Positions 7,915 to 16,980 of a DNA stretch of 32,358 nucleotides are shown piece by piece (the stretch's first letter is position 1; every line of letters starts with the position of its first letter). The notes beneath the pieces were generated by a model. It ran no database searches. It saw only the letters and a list, made by a program, of their open reading frames with translations, and was not told the DNA's origin. Made by a program: the position numbers and the translations under genes. The stretch lies in assembly GCA_900768515.1 (NCBI GenBank), contig CAAGDG010000090.1, forward strand, positions 1 through 32,358, written 5' to 3'. The DNA is from Lentisphaeria bacterium. GTDB lineage: Bacteria > Verrucomicrobiota > Lentisphaeria > Victivallales > Victivallaceae.

Positions 7915-8880
7915 ATGGGTGACAAACGGATCCTGGTGACCGGCGGCGGCGGATTTCTCGGGTCGCGGTTGTGCGAAATGCTGCTGGAACAGGGCAACGA
8001 GGTGATCTGTGTGGACAACTTCTACACGGGAGCCAAGCGGAATATCTACCATCTGCTCGAAAATCCCCGTTTTGAAGTGATCCGGCACGATGTGACCTTC
8101 CCGCTCTACGTGGAGTGCGACGAGATCTACAATCTGGCCTGTCCGGCCTCTCCGATCCACTATCAGCGCGATCCGGTCCAGACGGTCAAAACCTGCGTCC
8201 ACGGCGCAATCAACATGCTCGGGCTGGCCAAGCGGATCGGTGCGAAGATCCTGCAGGCATCGACCAGCGAGGTGTACGGCGATCCGGTCGTGCATCCGCA
8301 GGTCGAATCCTACTGGGGCAACGTCAATCCGGTCGGGGTCCGCTCCTGCTACGACGAGGGGAAGCGGTGCGCGGAAACGCTCTTCAGCAGCTACCGGATG
8401 CAGTGCGGACTGCCGACCAAGATCATCCGCATTTTCAACACCTACGGTCCCCGGATGCACCCGAACGACGGGCGGGTGGTCAGCAACTTCATCCTGCAGG
8501 CGTTGCAGAACCGGGAGATCACCATCTACGGCGACGGTTCCCAGACCCGCAGCTTCTGCTACCGCGACGACCTGATCGACGGCATGATCCGGATGATGGA
8601 GACTGCGGATGAGGTGACCGGTCCGGTCAACCTCGGCAATCCCGGGGAGTTCACAATTCTGCAGCTGGCGGAGAACGTGATCGAACTGACCGGCTCGAAA
8701 TCGCGGATCGTCCGGATGCCGCTGCCCGCCGACGACCCCCGGCAGCGCAAGCCGGACATCTCCCTGGCCCGGCGGCTGCTCGACTGGGAACCGGTCACGC
8801 CGCTGCGGGAGGGGCTGACCCGCACCATCGAATACTTCGACCGGCTGCTCGCCGAGGATCCGGAGTTCTGCCGCGGCTGA
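7915..8880 (+). CDS. UDP-glucuronate decarboxylase (UDP-xylose synthase), extended SDR family
   Basis: The enzyme converts UDP-glucuronate to UDP-xylose with a tightly bound NAD, supplying pentose for surface glycans. It has 321 residues, the usual length of soluble UXS. The NAD-binding glycine motif is TGGGGFLGS (residues 9-17). Further signatures are ACPASPIHYQRDPVQT, ASTSEVYGDP and Tyr146-DEG-Lys150, the catalytic Y-x3-K in the YDEGK form typical of UXS rather than epimerases. IIRIFNTYGPRMHPNDGRVVSNF also fits this subfamily closely. A GGGGG run about 10 bases before the ATG serves as ribosome binding site. The gene stands alone between its own promoter and a bidirectional terminator, so its glycan pathway partners are elsewhere. 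Confidence 0.93.
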   Translation: MGDKRILVTGGGGFLGSRLCEMLLEQGNEVICVDNFYTGAKRNIYHLLENPRFEVIRHDVTFPLYVECDEIYNLACPASPIHYQRDPVQTVKTCVHGAINMLGLAKRIGAKILQASTSEVYGDPVVHPQVESYWGNVNPVGVRSCYDEGKRCAETLFSSYRMQCGLPTKIIRIFNTYGPRMHPNDGRVVSNFILQALQNREITIYGDGSQTRSFCYRDDLIDGMIRMMETADEVTGPVNLGNPGEFTILQLAENVIELTGSKSRIVRMPLPADDPRQRKPDISLARRLLDWEPVTPLREGLTRTIEYFDRLLAEDPEFCRG

Positions 8881-8927
8881 ATCCGGTTGCGCCGGATGCG
8901 TGTCGGGGGAAAATCCCGGGTCCGTTG

Positions 8928-8972
8928 AAAAAAAGAGTCCGCACTCCGGAAAAGAGGCGGACTTTTTTTTTC
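8928..8972. terminator. Bidirectional rho-independent terminator between UXS and rny
   Basis: AGTCCGC (8936-8942) pairs with GCGGACT (8957-8963). A run of seven A precedes the stem (8928-8934) and about ten T follow it (8963-8972). It therefore works for both convergent genes. Confidence 0.9.
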
Positions 8973-8982
8973 GTGATTGAAC

Positions 8983-10551
8983 TTATTTCGCGTATTCGAC
9001 GGAACGGGTCTCGCGGATGATCGTAACCTTGATCTGACCGGGATAGGTCATCTCCTTCTCGATTCTTCCGCAGATCTCCTTCGCCAGCATTTGCGCTTCG
9101 CCTTCGCTGACCTTTTCGGGCATGACCACCACCCGGATTTCGCGTCCGGCCTGCAGTGCGAAGCACGATTCGACGCCCGGGAAATCGCGGGCGATCGCTT
9201 CAAGCTGCTCCAGACGTTTGAGGTAGAGTTCGGTGGTTTCGCTGCGGGCGCCCGGACGTGACGCGCTCAGCGTGTCGCAGGCGGCGATCAGAATGTCGTA
9301 GAGGCTCTCCGGTTCGACCTCGCCGTGGTGCGCCGCCACCGCGTGGATCACATCTTTCGCCTCGTTGTGCTTGCGCAGCAGGTCGGCGCCAATCTGGGCG
9401 TGGGGACCTTCGACCTCGTGGTCGATCGCCTTGCCGAGATCGTGGAAGAGGCCGATCCGTTTCGCCTTCTGTTCATCGAGGCCGAGTTCCGCCGCGATCA
9501 TTCCCATGAAGTAGGAGGTTTCCAGCGAATGCTGAAGCACGTTCTGCGAGAAACTGTAACGGTATTTCAGCCGGCCGAGCAGTTTGACCAGCTGGGGCGG
9601 CACACCCTGGATTCCGGTTTCAAGCACTGCGGCTTCGCCGACCTGGTAAAGCTCCTCCTCCAGTTCCTTGCTGATCTTCTTTGCCAGCTCCTCGACCCGG
9701 GTCGGGTGGATCCGGCCGTCGCCGATCAGCCGCTCCATCAGCTGCCGGGCAACCTCCTTGCGGACCGGATCGAAGCAGCTGATCACCACGGCTTCCGGCG
9801 TGTCGTCGATCAGGATGCTGACGCCGGTCGCCGCTTCCAGCGCCCGGATGTTGCGCCCTTCGCGGCCGATGATCCGCCCCTTCATCTCATCGTTGGGAAG
9901 CGGAATCGTCGCAGTGGTGCGCTCGTAGGTGCAGTCGCTGGCATACCGCTGAATCGCGTAGGTCAGGATCCGGCGCGCTTCGCGTTCACTCTTGGCCTTG
10001 GCCTCCTCCAGGATGTTGCGAACCACCAGTCCGGATTCGTTTTTGACTTCGTTCTTGAGCTTTTCGAGCAGGATTTCGCGCGCCTCGTCGCGGTTCATCT
10101 GGGCGATCCGCTCGAGTTCGTCAATCTGGCGGGAGATGCTTTTGGAAAGTTCCTGTTCCCGGCCGGTGAGCCGCTCGCGGAGCTGTTCCACTTCCTTCTC
10201 CTGCTTTTCGAGGTTTTTGAGCTTGGCGTCCATCGAGTCGGCGCGGCGGTCGAGCAGCTCCTCGCGCTGGACCAGCCGCTTTTCGTTATTGGCCTGTTCC
10301 TTGCGTCGCTCCTTGATCTCCTGCTCACACTCTTCGCGCATTTTGAGGGTTTCCCCCTTTGCAGAGACCCGCGCGTCGCGCAGGATGTGTTCCGCCTCGC
10401 GTTCCGCGTCCGCGCGGATTTTGTCGGCGCTTTTAACCGCCGAGTTCTTCTGAAGCCGCTGAATCCAGTTGTTGATCATCACTCCGATTGCGACTCCCAC
10501 CACCGTGGCGATGCATGCCACGGAAATCACTTGCCACAACTGCGTTTCCAT
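8983..10551 (-). CDS. rny: Ribonuclease Y
   Basis: RNase Y is a membrane-anchored endoribonuclease that starts mRNA decay. The 522 residues have the full family layout. There is one N-terminal membrane helix (about residues 6-27), then a long charged coiled coil to about residue 190, including KIRADAEREAEHILRDA. A KH domain follows with GRIIGREGRNIRALEAATG, then an HD domain with LFHDLGKAIDHE providing the metal-binding His-Asp, and a C-terminal GQIKVTIIRETRSVEYAK. AAAGGA stands 9 bases before the ATG. It is the last gene of the minus-strand group rarA-fau-rny and ends at a strong bidirectional terminator. A small hairpin (10586-10609) without T run lies between fau and rny. Confidence 0.97.
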   Translation of the reverse strand: METQLWQVISVACIATVVGVAIGVMINNWIQRLQKNSAVKSADKIRADAEREAEHILRDARVSAKGETLKMREECEQEIKERRKEQANNEKRLVQREELLDRRADSMDAKLKNLEKQEKEVEQLRERLTGREQELSKSISRQIDELERIAQMNRDEAREILLEKLKNEVKNESGLVVRNILEEAKAKSEREARRILTYAIQRYASDCTYERTTATIPLPNDEMKGRIIGREGRNIRALEAATGVSILIDDTPEAVVISCFDPVRKEVARQLMERLIGDGRIHPTRVEELAKKISKELEEELYQVGEAAVLETGIQGVPPQLVKLLGRLKYRYSFSQNVLQHSLETSYFMGMIAAELGLDEQKAKRIGLFHDLGKAIDHEVEGPHAQIGADLLRKHNEAKDVIHAVAAHHGEVEPESLYDILIAACDTLSASRPGARSETTELYLKRLEQLEAIARDFPGVESCFALQAGREIRVVVMPEKVSEGEAQMLAKEICGRIEKEMTYPGQIKVTIIRETRSVEYAK

Positions 10552-10618
10552 ACTTCATTCCTTTTCCACTTGCGGCTATTCCCGGCGTCTTCCCTTTGGA
10601 GGGAGGACGGCGAAAAGA

Positions 10619-11227
10619 TCACCTGTTTCCCCAATCCTGTTTTCGTACGTTGCAAATCTCCCGCTCGGTCACCACAAAATCGACCGGGTGGTCGTGCATT
10701 TCCCGCGGCAGAGCCTCCCGCGACAGGCAGCAGTCATAGACCGCCGCCGCCGCCGGTCGGCACACGCCGCACAACAACCGGTCGTAGAAACCGCCGCCGC
10801 GCCCGAGACGGACGCCCGCGCGGTCGCACGCCACCGCCGGGGTGACGAAGAACATCTCCCGGGCGACGAACTCCGGATCCGCGGCCGGAAGCTCCGGGCG
10901 CGGCTCAAGGAGCCCGTATTTCGCCCGGACCAGTTCCGTCGCGAAATCGCGGACCTCGACCAGTTCATATCTCTTCTCAGCCGCGACATAGCGCGGCAGA
11001 AAAAAACGTTTCTCCGGACTTCCCGCCGCCAGAGCGAAAAGGTCCGGCTCATTGCCGTCGGATGCGTAGATCGCAACCGCGGAACTCTCCCGGTAGGCCG
11101 GGAGTCCGCCGAGATTGCGGCAGATCGCCGCATCCAGCGCCTCGTGTTCGGCGCGGCTGTATGCCGCCCGCAGCGCGAGAAATTTTTTACGCAGTTCCCG
11201 TTTCCGGTCCGTTTCCATTTTTTCCAT
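10619..11227 (-). CDS. 5-formyltetrahydrofolate cyclo-ligase
   Basis: The enzyme converts 5-formyl-THF to 5,10-methenyl-THF with ATP, rescuing a dead-end folate. It has 202 residues from the ATG at 11227, or 199 from the ATG at 11218; both give the family's typical length and neither has a clear Shine-Dalgarno sequence. The N-terminal basic helix RKRELRKKFLALRAAYS and the C-terminal GVRLGRGGGFYDRLL, the glycine-rich substrate/ATP loop, are diagnostic. The start lies inside the 3' end of rarA (41-base overlap), so translation is probably coupled. In many bacteria this gene is near ssrS 6S RNA, but none was recognised here. Confidence 0.92.
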   Translation of the reverse strand: MEKMETDRKRELRKKFLALRAAYSRAEHEALDAAICRNLGGLPAYRESSAVAIYASDGNEPDLFALAAGSPEKRFFLPRYVAAEKRYELVEVRDFATELVRAKYGLLEPRPELPAADPEFVAREMFFVTPAVACDRAGVRLGRGGGFYDRLLCGVCRPAAAAVYDCCLSREALPREMHDHPVDFVVTEREICNVRKQDWGNR

Positions 11228-12554
11228 ATTCCCGGAGCGCTTTCCAATAATCGCAGCGCTCTTTGATCTTCGTTTCGTATCCGATGTCGGCCGGGCGGTA
11301 GTATTCCCGTTCGACCCCGAGATACTCCTGAACCACGAACCCGCCGTGGTCGTGCGGATTCCGGTAGCCGATTCCACTGCCCAGAGCCGCCGCCCCCCTG
11401 TAATGAGCGTCGCGCAGATGGGCGGGCACCGGGACGACCCGGTCGAACTCCACATCACGCATCGCCTCTTCAATCGCCGTCAGAGAAGCGTTGCTTTTCG
11501 GCGCGGTCGCGCAGTAGGTGACAGCCTGCGACAAAATGATTCTCGCCTCGGGCAATCCGACCATTTCGACCGCCTGCATTGCGCTGACCGCCAGCTGCAG
11601 GGCCCGGGGATCGGCGTTTCCGACATCCTCGGCGGCGAAGATCACCAGCCGCCGGGCGATGAAGCGGATGTCTTCTCCGGCGTGCAGCATTTTCGCCAGG
11701 TAGTAGACTGCCGCATTCGCGTCGCTGCCGCGCATGCTTTTGATGAATGCCGAGGCGGTGTCGTAGTGGCCGTCATCGCCGTAGACGATCATCTTGCGCT
11801 GGATCGATTCCGCCGCCGTCTCCCGTCCCACCCGGGTGATGCCGTCCGGGTCCGCCGGGGTGGTCAGCACTGCGATTTCAAGCGCGTTGAGCGCCCGCCG
11901 TGCGTCGCCTTCGCAGGCTGTCGCCAGAAAATCCGCCGCCTCCGGCGCCAGTTCCGGCCGGATTCCGGGGAAAGCCCGCTCGTCGCGCAGCGCCCGTTCG
12001 AGCAGCTGCCGGATCGCCGTCTCCGAAAGCGGTTGAAGCAGAAAGACCAGCGACCGGGACAACAGGGCGCCGACTACGTAGAACTGTGGATTGTGCGTGG
12101 TCGCTCCGATCAGACGGACGTTTCCGTTTTCGACATCCGGAAGCAGGGAGTCCTGCTGGGAGCGGCTGAACCGATGGATCTCATCGACGAAAAGGATGGT
12201 CCGGATTCCGTCCGCCCGCCGCCGCTCCGCCGCCCGCACTATCTCCCTGCGGATGTCGGCGACGCTGGAGGTCACTCCCGAAAGGCGCACGAAAGCCGAG
12301 TGTGTCCTCCGGGCAACCACCTCTGCCAGACTGGTTTTCCCGGTGCCGGGCGGACCCGAGAGGATGATGGAACTGAAGCGGTCGGAATCGATCGCCCTCC
12401 GCAGCAGTTTCCCCGTCCCGAGCAGGTGCTCCTGGCCGACGTATTCTTCGAGCGACCGGGGGCGGAGCCGGGCCGCAAGCGGCATCCCGGTTCCCTCCGC
12501 GGAGGCCGGCGTATCCGGGGAGTTCTCCCCCAGCGCGAACAAACTGTCATCCAT
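11187..12554 (-). CDS. rarA: Replication-associated recombination protein A (RarA/MgsA), AAA+ ATPase
   Basis: RarA is a clamp-loader-like AAA+ ATPase that acts at stalled replication forks and gaps. From the ATG at 12554 it has 455 residues, the family's normal length. LAARLRPRSLEEYVGQEHLLG is the typical beginning, Walker A is GPPGTGKT (67-74), Walker B is LFVDEIHRFS (121-130), and sensor 1 is IGATTHNPQF. The C-terminal half contains FIARRLVIFAAEDVGNADP and the tetramerisation region ending YLGVEREYYRPADIGYE. The frame stays open 43 codons upstream, but that part is low-complexity and unlike the family, and GAGAAG precedes 12554, so 12554 was chosen. It leads an operon with fau and rny. Confidence 0.95.
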   Translation of the reverse strand: MDDSLFALGENSPDTPASAEGTGMPLAARLRPRSLEEYVGQEHLLGTGKLLRRAIDSDRFSSIILSGPPGTGKTSLAEVVARRTHSAFVRLSGVTSSVADIRREIVRAAERRRADGIRTILFVDEIHRFSRSQQDSLLPDVENGNVRLIGATTHNPQFYVVGALLSRSLVFLLQPLSETAIRQLLERALRDERAFPGIRPELAPEAADFLATACEGDARRALNALEIAVLTTPADPDGITRVGRETAAESIQRKMIVYGDDGHYDTASAFIKSMRGSDANAAVYYLAKMLHAGEDIRFIARRLVIFAAEDVGNADPRALQLAVSAMQAVEMVGLPEARIILSQAVTYCATAPKSNASLTAIEEAMRDVEFDRVVPVPAHLRDAHYRGAAALGSGIGYRNPHDHGGFVVQEYLGVEREYYRPADIGYETKIKERCDYWKALREYGKNGNGPETGTA

Positions 12555-12832
12555 TTGAAACTTCTCTGCCGTTGTCAAACAGCCGGAAGCTGGACGCGAT
12601 TCCCGGCGGACGTCAGGAGAAGATGAGCTGCGTGCCCCATTCGGACACGTCGGCGGAACCGCGGCCGCGGTCTGATCCGTCACCGCTGCGTCCGTTCGCG
12701 TGGTCGAGACAGTCTATGTCAAGGCAAGAATACCGCAGAAGACCCATGTTTTCCCCTGAGACCGCAAAATCGCGATCACTCCCTGTGTAATTTAAAAAAA
12801 TATGTTAAAGCGAACCAAATTCGCTGTATATA

Positions 12833-12841
12833 ATTATAGCA
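12833..12841 (-). promoter_or_regulatory. Extended -10 promoter element facing rarA
   Basis: On the minus strand the sequence reads TGCTATAAT, a perfect extended -10 (TGn-TATAAT). The -35 region is poor (TTTTTA at 17 bases). It would give a leader of about 270 nt before rarA. Confidence 0.4.
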
Positions 12842-12999
12842 CAAATTCACGAATATAAAAACTCTTTTTATACATTTTTTCAATAAAATCCTTAGAAACA
12901 TCCGGCTTTTTCTCCGGCTGCCGTCACCGGGATTTCGTTCCGCCGGAATCCTGTCTGTGAAATTCGGACGGGTTTCCCTGCGGAAGCGGGTTCCGAAAC

Positions 13000-13028
13000 T
13001 TGTTTTTTGGAGGGGATGCCGTTATATT
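13000..13028 (+). promoter_or_regulatory. Promoter of the alr cluster
   Basis: TTGTTT (13000-13005) and TATATT (13023-13028) are 17 bases apart, giving a leader of about 35 nt before the alr start codon. Confidence 0.55.
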
Positions 13029-13068
13029 AAGCAGTGCGGGAAACTGCAGAAAGGACGGCCGTGGTGGA

Positions 13069-14202
13069 ATGAGTCTCGAGAGTCGGGTCAAACTTGAAGT
13101 GGACCTGGGGAAATTGTCGGAGAATTTTCTGGAGATCCGCCGGCGGGTCGCTCCGGCGCGGGTCGCCGCCGTGCTGAAGGCGAACGCCTACGGGCTCGGC
13201 GTCCTTCCGGTTGCGGAGACGGTTCGCGCGGCCGGGGCGGCGATGTTCGGCGTGGCGGAAATCAACGAGGCGATCGAACTGGTTCCGCTCGGACTGCCGG
13301 TGCAGATCCTCGGCAACCTGCTGCCGGACGAAATCGCGCCGGCGGTTGAATACGGGTTGATCTGTCCGCTCAACGATCTGGAAATGGCCCGGCGGATCAG
13401 CGCCGAGGCGGTCCGTCAGAACCGGGTGGTCCGGGGCGCGGTCACCGTCGATTCGGGTATGGGCCGGCTCGGGTTGCAGGTCGCGGAGGCCGCTCCGGAA
13501 ATCCTTGCAATGCGCGGTCTTCCCAATCTGGAACTGCACGCGATTTATTCGCATTTTTCGACCGCCTATCTGCGCTACGACGATTACAGTTTGCAGCAGC
13601 TGACCCGCTTCAAGACGCTTCTGGCTGAACTGGCCGGCGCCGGGCTGACCTTTCCCGAGGTGCACATGGCGGCCAGCGATGCGTTGAACAATTTTCCGGA
13701 GAGCACCCGCCCGCCGTTCACGCTGGCGCGGTGCGGCATCAACATGTATGGATATTACGACAACAGCGTGCAGCAGTCGATGCAGCTGGCGCCGGTGGTC
13801 GAGCTGAAGACCCGGCTGGCCGCGGTCCGGACGCTGCGGGCGGGGGCCAGCATCGGTTACGGACGCATGCATCGGCTGCTCCGGGACACCCGGGTCGGGA
13901 CCATTGCCGCCGGCTATGCGGACGGACTGCCGCTGGCGCTCTCCAACCGGGGGTACGTGCTGGTGCGCGGCCGGCTCTGTCCGGTGCTGGGGCGGATCTC
14001 GATGGACTACACCACCATTTCGCTCGATGACGTTCCGGAGGCGGTTCCGGGGGATGAAGTGGTCTGTTTCGGGCGTCAGGGCGACCGTTTCCTGCCGCTG
14101 GAGGAGTGGGCGCAGCTCAAAGGAACTCACGCTTATGAACTGCTCTGCTCAATCGGGACCCGGGTCCGCCGGGTCTATCGGAACTGTCGGAAGGAAAACT
14201 GA
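13069..14202 (+). CDS. alr: Alanine racemase
   Basis: Alr interconverts L- and D-alanine with PLP and supplies D-alanine for peptidoglycan. It has 377 residues, the family norm. The N-terminal TIM barrel carries the PLP lysine, Lys37, in AVLKANAYGLG. The C-terminal beta domain carries the second catalytic base, Tyr264, in SIGYGRMH. Other signatures are VDSGMGRLG, YSHFSTA and GRISMDYTTISL. The ATG at 13069 was chosen because it gives the normal N-terminus (LEVDLGKLSENF); in-frame codons further upstream overlap the promoter. The aldehyde dehydrogenase start overlaps the alr stop (TGATG), so the two are translationally coupled. Confidence 0.96.
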   Translation: MSLESRVKLEVDLGKLSENFLEIRRRVAPARVAAVLKANAYGLGVLPVAETVRAAGAAMFGVAEINEAIELVPLGLPVQILGNLLPDEIAPAVEYGLICPLNDLEMARRISAEAVRQNRVVRGAVTVDSGMGRLGLQVAEAAPEILAMRGLPNLELHAIYSHFSTAYLRYDDYSLQQLTRFKTLLAELAGAGLTFPEVHMAASDALNNFPESTRPPFTLARCGINMYGYYDNSVQQSMQLAPVVELKTRLAAVRTLRAGASIGYGRMHRLLRDTRVGTIAAGYADGLPLALSNRGYVLVRGRLCPVLGRISMDYTTISLDDVPEAVPGDEVVCFGRQGDRFLPLEEWAQLKGTHAYELLCSIGTRVRRVYRNCRKEN

Positions 14203-15584
14203 TGGCGGAAAGGCGGGAAATTCTGGAGACGCTCGCACGGCACCGGACATTTTTCGAATCCGGTGCGCGGATTCCGGTCGAGACCAGACGCGCCGGACTG
14301 CGCCGCCTTCTGGCGCTGCTCCGCGAAAACCGCGCGAAGGTGTTCGCCGCACTCTCCGCCGACCTCGGCAAGTCGGAGGCGGAGGCGGCGATGACCGAGT
14401 TTCTGCCGCTGGTCGATGCGCTCCGGTTCCTGATCCGCAGGCTGCCGAAGCTGGCCGCTCCGAAACGTGTTCCGGTCGCGGCCGTCAACTTTCCGGCCCG
14501 GGGAAGAGTGGTGCCGGAACCCTACGGGCTGGTGCTGGTGGTCGCCGCCTGGAATTATCCGTTGCTGCTCTCTCTCGAACCGGTCGCGGCGGCGCTGGCC
14601 GGCGGAAACCGGGTGGCGCTCCGGCTCTCGAACCGCTCGCCGAAGACGATGTCGCTGGTCGGATGGCTGCTGGAACAGGCGTATCCGGAGGAGGTCACCG
14701 TGTTGCGCGGGGAACTCTCCTTCGAGGAGATGCTCGCGGAAAAATTTGATTCGATTTTTTTCACCGGCGGCCGCACCGTCGGACGCCGGGTGCTGGAGGC
14801 GGCTTCCGCGCATCTGACTCCGGTCACGCTTGAACTGGGCGGGAAGAGTCCCTGCATTGTGGTGGCGGGTGCGGATCTGCGGGTGGCCGCCCGCAGGATC
14901 GTCTGGGGAAAATTCACCAACGCCGGCCAGACCTGTGTGGCGCCCGACTACCTGCTGGTCGATCAGTCGGTGGCGGACGATCTGCTTGTCGAGATCCGGC
15001 GGGCGATCCGGACGCAGTTCAGCGAGGATCCGCTGAGCAATCCCGATTATCCGAAGATCGTCGATCGCACCGCCTACGACCGGCTGGTGAAACTGCTCTC
15101 GAACGGTCGGCTGGTCGCCGGAGGAGAGTGCGATCCAGGCCGTTTGACGATCGCCCCGACGGTGATCGACGGAATCGGTCCGGAGGATCCGCTGATGGAG
15201 GATGAGATTTTCGGGCCGATTCTGCCGGTCTTCCGTTTCCGCGGCGAGGAGGGGCTGTTCGAATTTCTGCGCGGCCGGGAGAAGCCGCTGGCGCTCTACT
15301 GTTTCGGAGCCTGCCGCAAGCTGCGCAACCGGCTGGTCCGCGAGACCAGTTCCGGCGCGGTGGTATTCAACGACGTGGTCATGCATTTCTTGAATCGTTC
15401 GATGCCGTTCGGCGGAGTCGGCGCCAGTGGAATGGGCGCTTACCACGGAAAATATTCGTTTCAAACCTTCACCCATCTCAAACCGGTGATGGTTCAGAGC
15501 GACCGGATCGACTGGCCGTTCCGGTATCCCCCCTTCCGCGGCTGGAAGGGCGGGTTGATTGCATTTCTGACCAGGAGTCTGTGA
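14202..15584 (+). CDS. Aldehyde dehydrogenase family protein (class 3-like)
   Basis: The product is an NAD(P)-dependent oxidation enzyme for an aldehyde that cannot be named from sequence. It has 460 residues, shorter than the usual 480-500 and like the compact class 3/AlkH-type branch. AWNYPLLLSLEPVAAALAGGN is the cofactor-binding start and FFTGGRTVGRRV the glycine loop. Glu211 in LELGGKSPC is the general base and Cys245 in NAGQTCVAPDY the nucleophile; their 34-residue distance is the same as in classical ALDHs. EIFGPILPV and MPFGGVGASGMGAYHGKYSFQTFTH (in two stretches) complete the family. The C-terminal end WKGGLIAFLTRSL is hydrophobic, which could favour membrane association, as in some class 3 enzymes. 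It overlaps alr by one base. Confidence 0.93.
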   Translation: MAERREILETLARHRTFFESGARIPVETRRAGLRRLLALLRENRAKVFAALSADLGKSEAEAAMTEFLPLVDALRFLIRRLPKLAAPKRVPVAAVNFPARGRVVPEPYGLVLVVAAWNYPLLLSLEPVAAALAGGNRVALRLSNRSPKTMSLVGWLLEQAYPEEVTVLRGELSFEEMLAEKFDSIFFTGGRTVGRRVLEAASAHLTPVTLELGGKSPCIVVAGADLRVAARRIVWGKFTNAGQTCVAPDYLLVDQSVADDLLVEIRRAIRTQFSEDPLSNPDYPKIVDRTAYDRLVKLLSNGRLVAGGECDPGRLTIAPTVIDGIGPEDPLMEDEIFGPILPVFRFRGEEGLFEFLRGREKPLALYCFGACRKLRNRLVRETSSGAVVFNDVVMHFLNRSMPFGGVGASGMGAYHGKYSFQTFTHLKPVMVQSDRIDWPFRYPPFRGWKGGLIAFLTRSL

Positions 15585-15608
15585 AGTTCATAAAGAAGGA
15601 GAAGCACC

Positions 15609-16925
15609 ATGTCCGGAATTTTCAAAGCTTACGACATTCGCGGGGTCTATCCCGGGGAGATCAACGCCGACGTCGCCGAGGCGATCGGCCGCGCCTACAT
15701 CGAATTCACCGGCGCGAAAAAGGTGGTGGTCGGCCGGGACATGCGGCCGCATTCGGAACCGCTCTTCAAAGGGCTGAGCCGAGGCATGCTCGCGCAGGGG
15801 GCCGACGTGATCGATCTCGGACTCTGCTCGACCCCGATGAGCTATTTCGCGAACGGAACGCTGAAGGCGGATGGCTCGGTGATGATCACCGCCAGCCACA
15901 ATCCCGGCGAGTGGAACGGCTTCAAACTCTGCCGCGCCCAGGCGGTTCCGATCTCCGGCGCGACCGGGATCATGGAGATCCAGAAGATCGCCGAATCGAA
16001 GGGGTGGAAGAAGTGCGACCGCCCGGGAGTGCTCTCCACCTACGACATCGCCCCCGAATACGGTAAGTTCCTCCGCTCCTACGCGAAGATGGACCGCAAG
16101 CTCAAGGTGGTGGTCGACTACGCCAACGCGATGGGACTTTACGAGATCGCCGGCATCACCGACCTCTTCGAGATCGTGCCGATGTACGATGTGCTTGACG
16201 GTACCTTCCCGAACCACGAGGCCAATCCGCTCCATCTCTCGACGCTGGACGCGATCCGGGCGAAGGTGCGCGAGGTCGGCGCCGATTTCGGCGCGGCGTT
16301 CGACGGGGACGCCGACCGCTGCGGCTTCATCGACGACGAGGGGAACATCATTCCGATGGACCTCTTTACCGCGCTGATCGCGCAGGATATTCTTTCGAAC
16401 GGACCGGCGACCATCCTCTACGATCTGCGCAGCAGCCGGGCGGTGCCGGAGTGCATCCGCGAGAACGGCGGCAAGGCGATCCAGTCGCGGGTCGGCCACG
16501 CCTTCATCAAGGCGCAGATGCGGGAGAACGACGCGGTCTTCGCCGGAGAGCTTTCCGGGCACTACTACTTCAAGCAGAACTTCACCGCCGAGTCGCAGGG
16601 TCTGGCGATGATCATGCTTTCGAACCTGATCTGCAAGAAGAACCGGAAACTGCACGAACTGGTGGCGCCGCTGCGGAAATATTACTCCTCCGGGGAGATC
16701 AATTCGCGGGTGGAGAACGTCGCCCCGGTCCTGGACGCGCTCCGCAGAAACTACGCCGACGGGCGGCTCTACGAACTGGACGGCATCTCGGTCGAGTATC
16801 CGAAATGGTGGTTCAACGTCCGCTCCTCGAACACCGAGCCGCTGCTCCGGCTGATCGTCGAGGCCGATACCCCCGAACTGATGGCGGAGAAGCGCGACGA
16901 ACTTCTGAAACTGATCCGCGGCTGA
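15609..16925 (+). CDS. Phosphomannomutase/phosphoglucomutase (alpha-D-phosphohexomutase family)
   Basis: The enzyme moves phosphate between C6 and C1 of hexose phosphates (mannose and/or glucose), making sugar-1-phosphates for nucleotide-sugar and glycan synthesis. Its 438 residues match ManB/AlgC-type enzymes, with four domains. IFKAYDIRGVYPGEI starts the protein, and Ser96 in TASHNPGEWNGFK is the phospho-carrying serine. DGDADRCGF (232-240) holds the magnesium-binding aspartates, and RSSNTEPLLRLIVE is the C-terminal phosphate-binding loop. AAGGAG is well placed upstream of the ATG. It follows the aldehyde dehydrogenase by 24 bases and probably shares its transcript. Substrate preference between mannose and glucose is not readable here. 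Confidence 0.95.
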   Translation: MSGIFKAYDIRGVYPGEINADVAEAIGRAYIEFTGAKKVVVGRDMRPHSEPLFKGLSRGMLAQGADVIDLGLCSTPMSYFANGTLKADGSVMITASHNPGEWNGFKLCRAQAVPISGATGIMEIQKIAESKGWKKCDRPGVLSTYDIAPEYGKFLRSYAKMDRKLKVVVDYANAMGLYEIAGITDLFEIVPMYDVLDGTFPNHEANPLHLSTLDAIRAKVREVGADFGAAFDGDADRCGFIDDEGNIIPMDLFTALIAQDILSNGPATILYDLRSSRAVPECIRENGGKAIQSRVGHAFIKAQMRENDAVFAGELSGHYYFKQNFTAESQGLAMIMLSNLICKKNRKLHELVAPLRKYYSSGEINSRVENVAPVLDALRRNYADGRLYELDGISVEYPKWWFNVRSSNTEPLLRLIVEADTPELMAEKRDELLKLIRG

Positions 16926-16980
16926 GGTGGCCGCGGTCGGGAGTTTCCCAATATTTTCAACCCAATTCCGGGAGGTTACG

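Larger units (their letters stand above)
12555..13068. other. Divergent gene-free region between rarA and alr with an AT island
   Basis: The 514 bases hold no convincing gene. The part next to rarA is GC-rich with no recognised motif. A sharply AT-rich island (about 12788-12895) contains a minus-strand extended -10 box. The alr promoter sits at 13000-13028. Small hairpins near 12900-12995 have no T tract. Confidence 0.6.

Noticed and set aside
9325..10845. A 506-codon plus-strand frame opposite rny
   Set aside because: Complement of the RNase Y coding sequence; rny has complete KH and HD domains and a terminator in the right place.
12555..12683. A 43-codon N-terminal extension of rarA
   Set aside because: Low-complexity Ser/Pro/Arg sequence unlike RarA; the downstream ATG at 12554 gives the normal length and has a purine-rich site.
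12572..12790. A 72-codon plus-strand frame in the rarA-alr gap
   Set aside because: No ribosome binding site, no similarity to a known family, and composition of antisense leader DNA.
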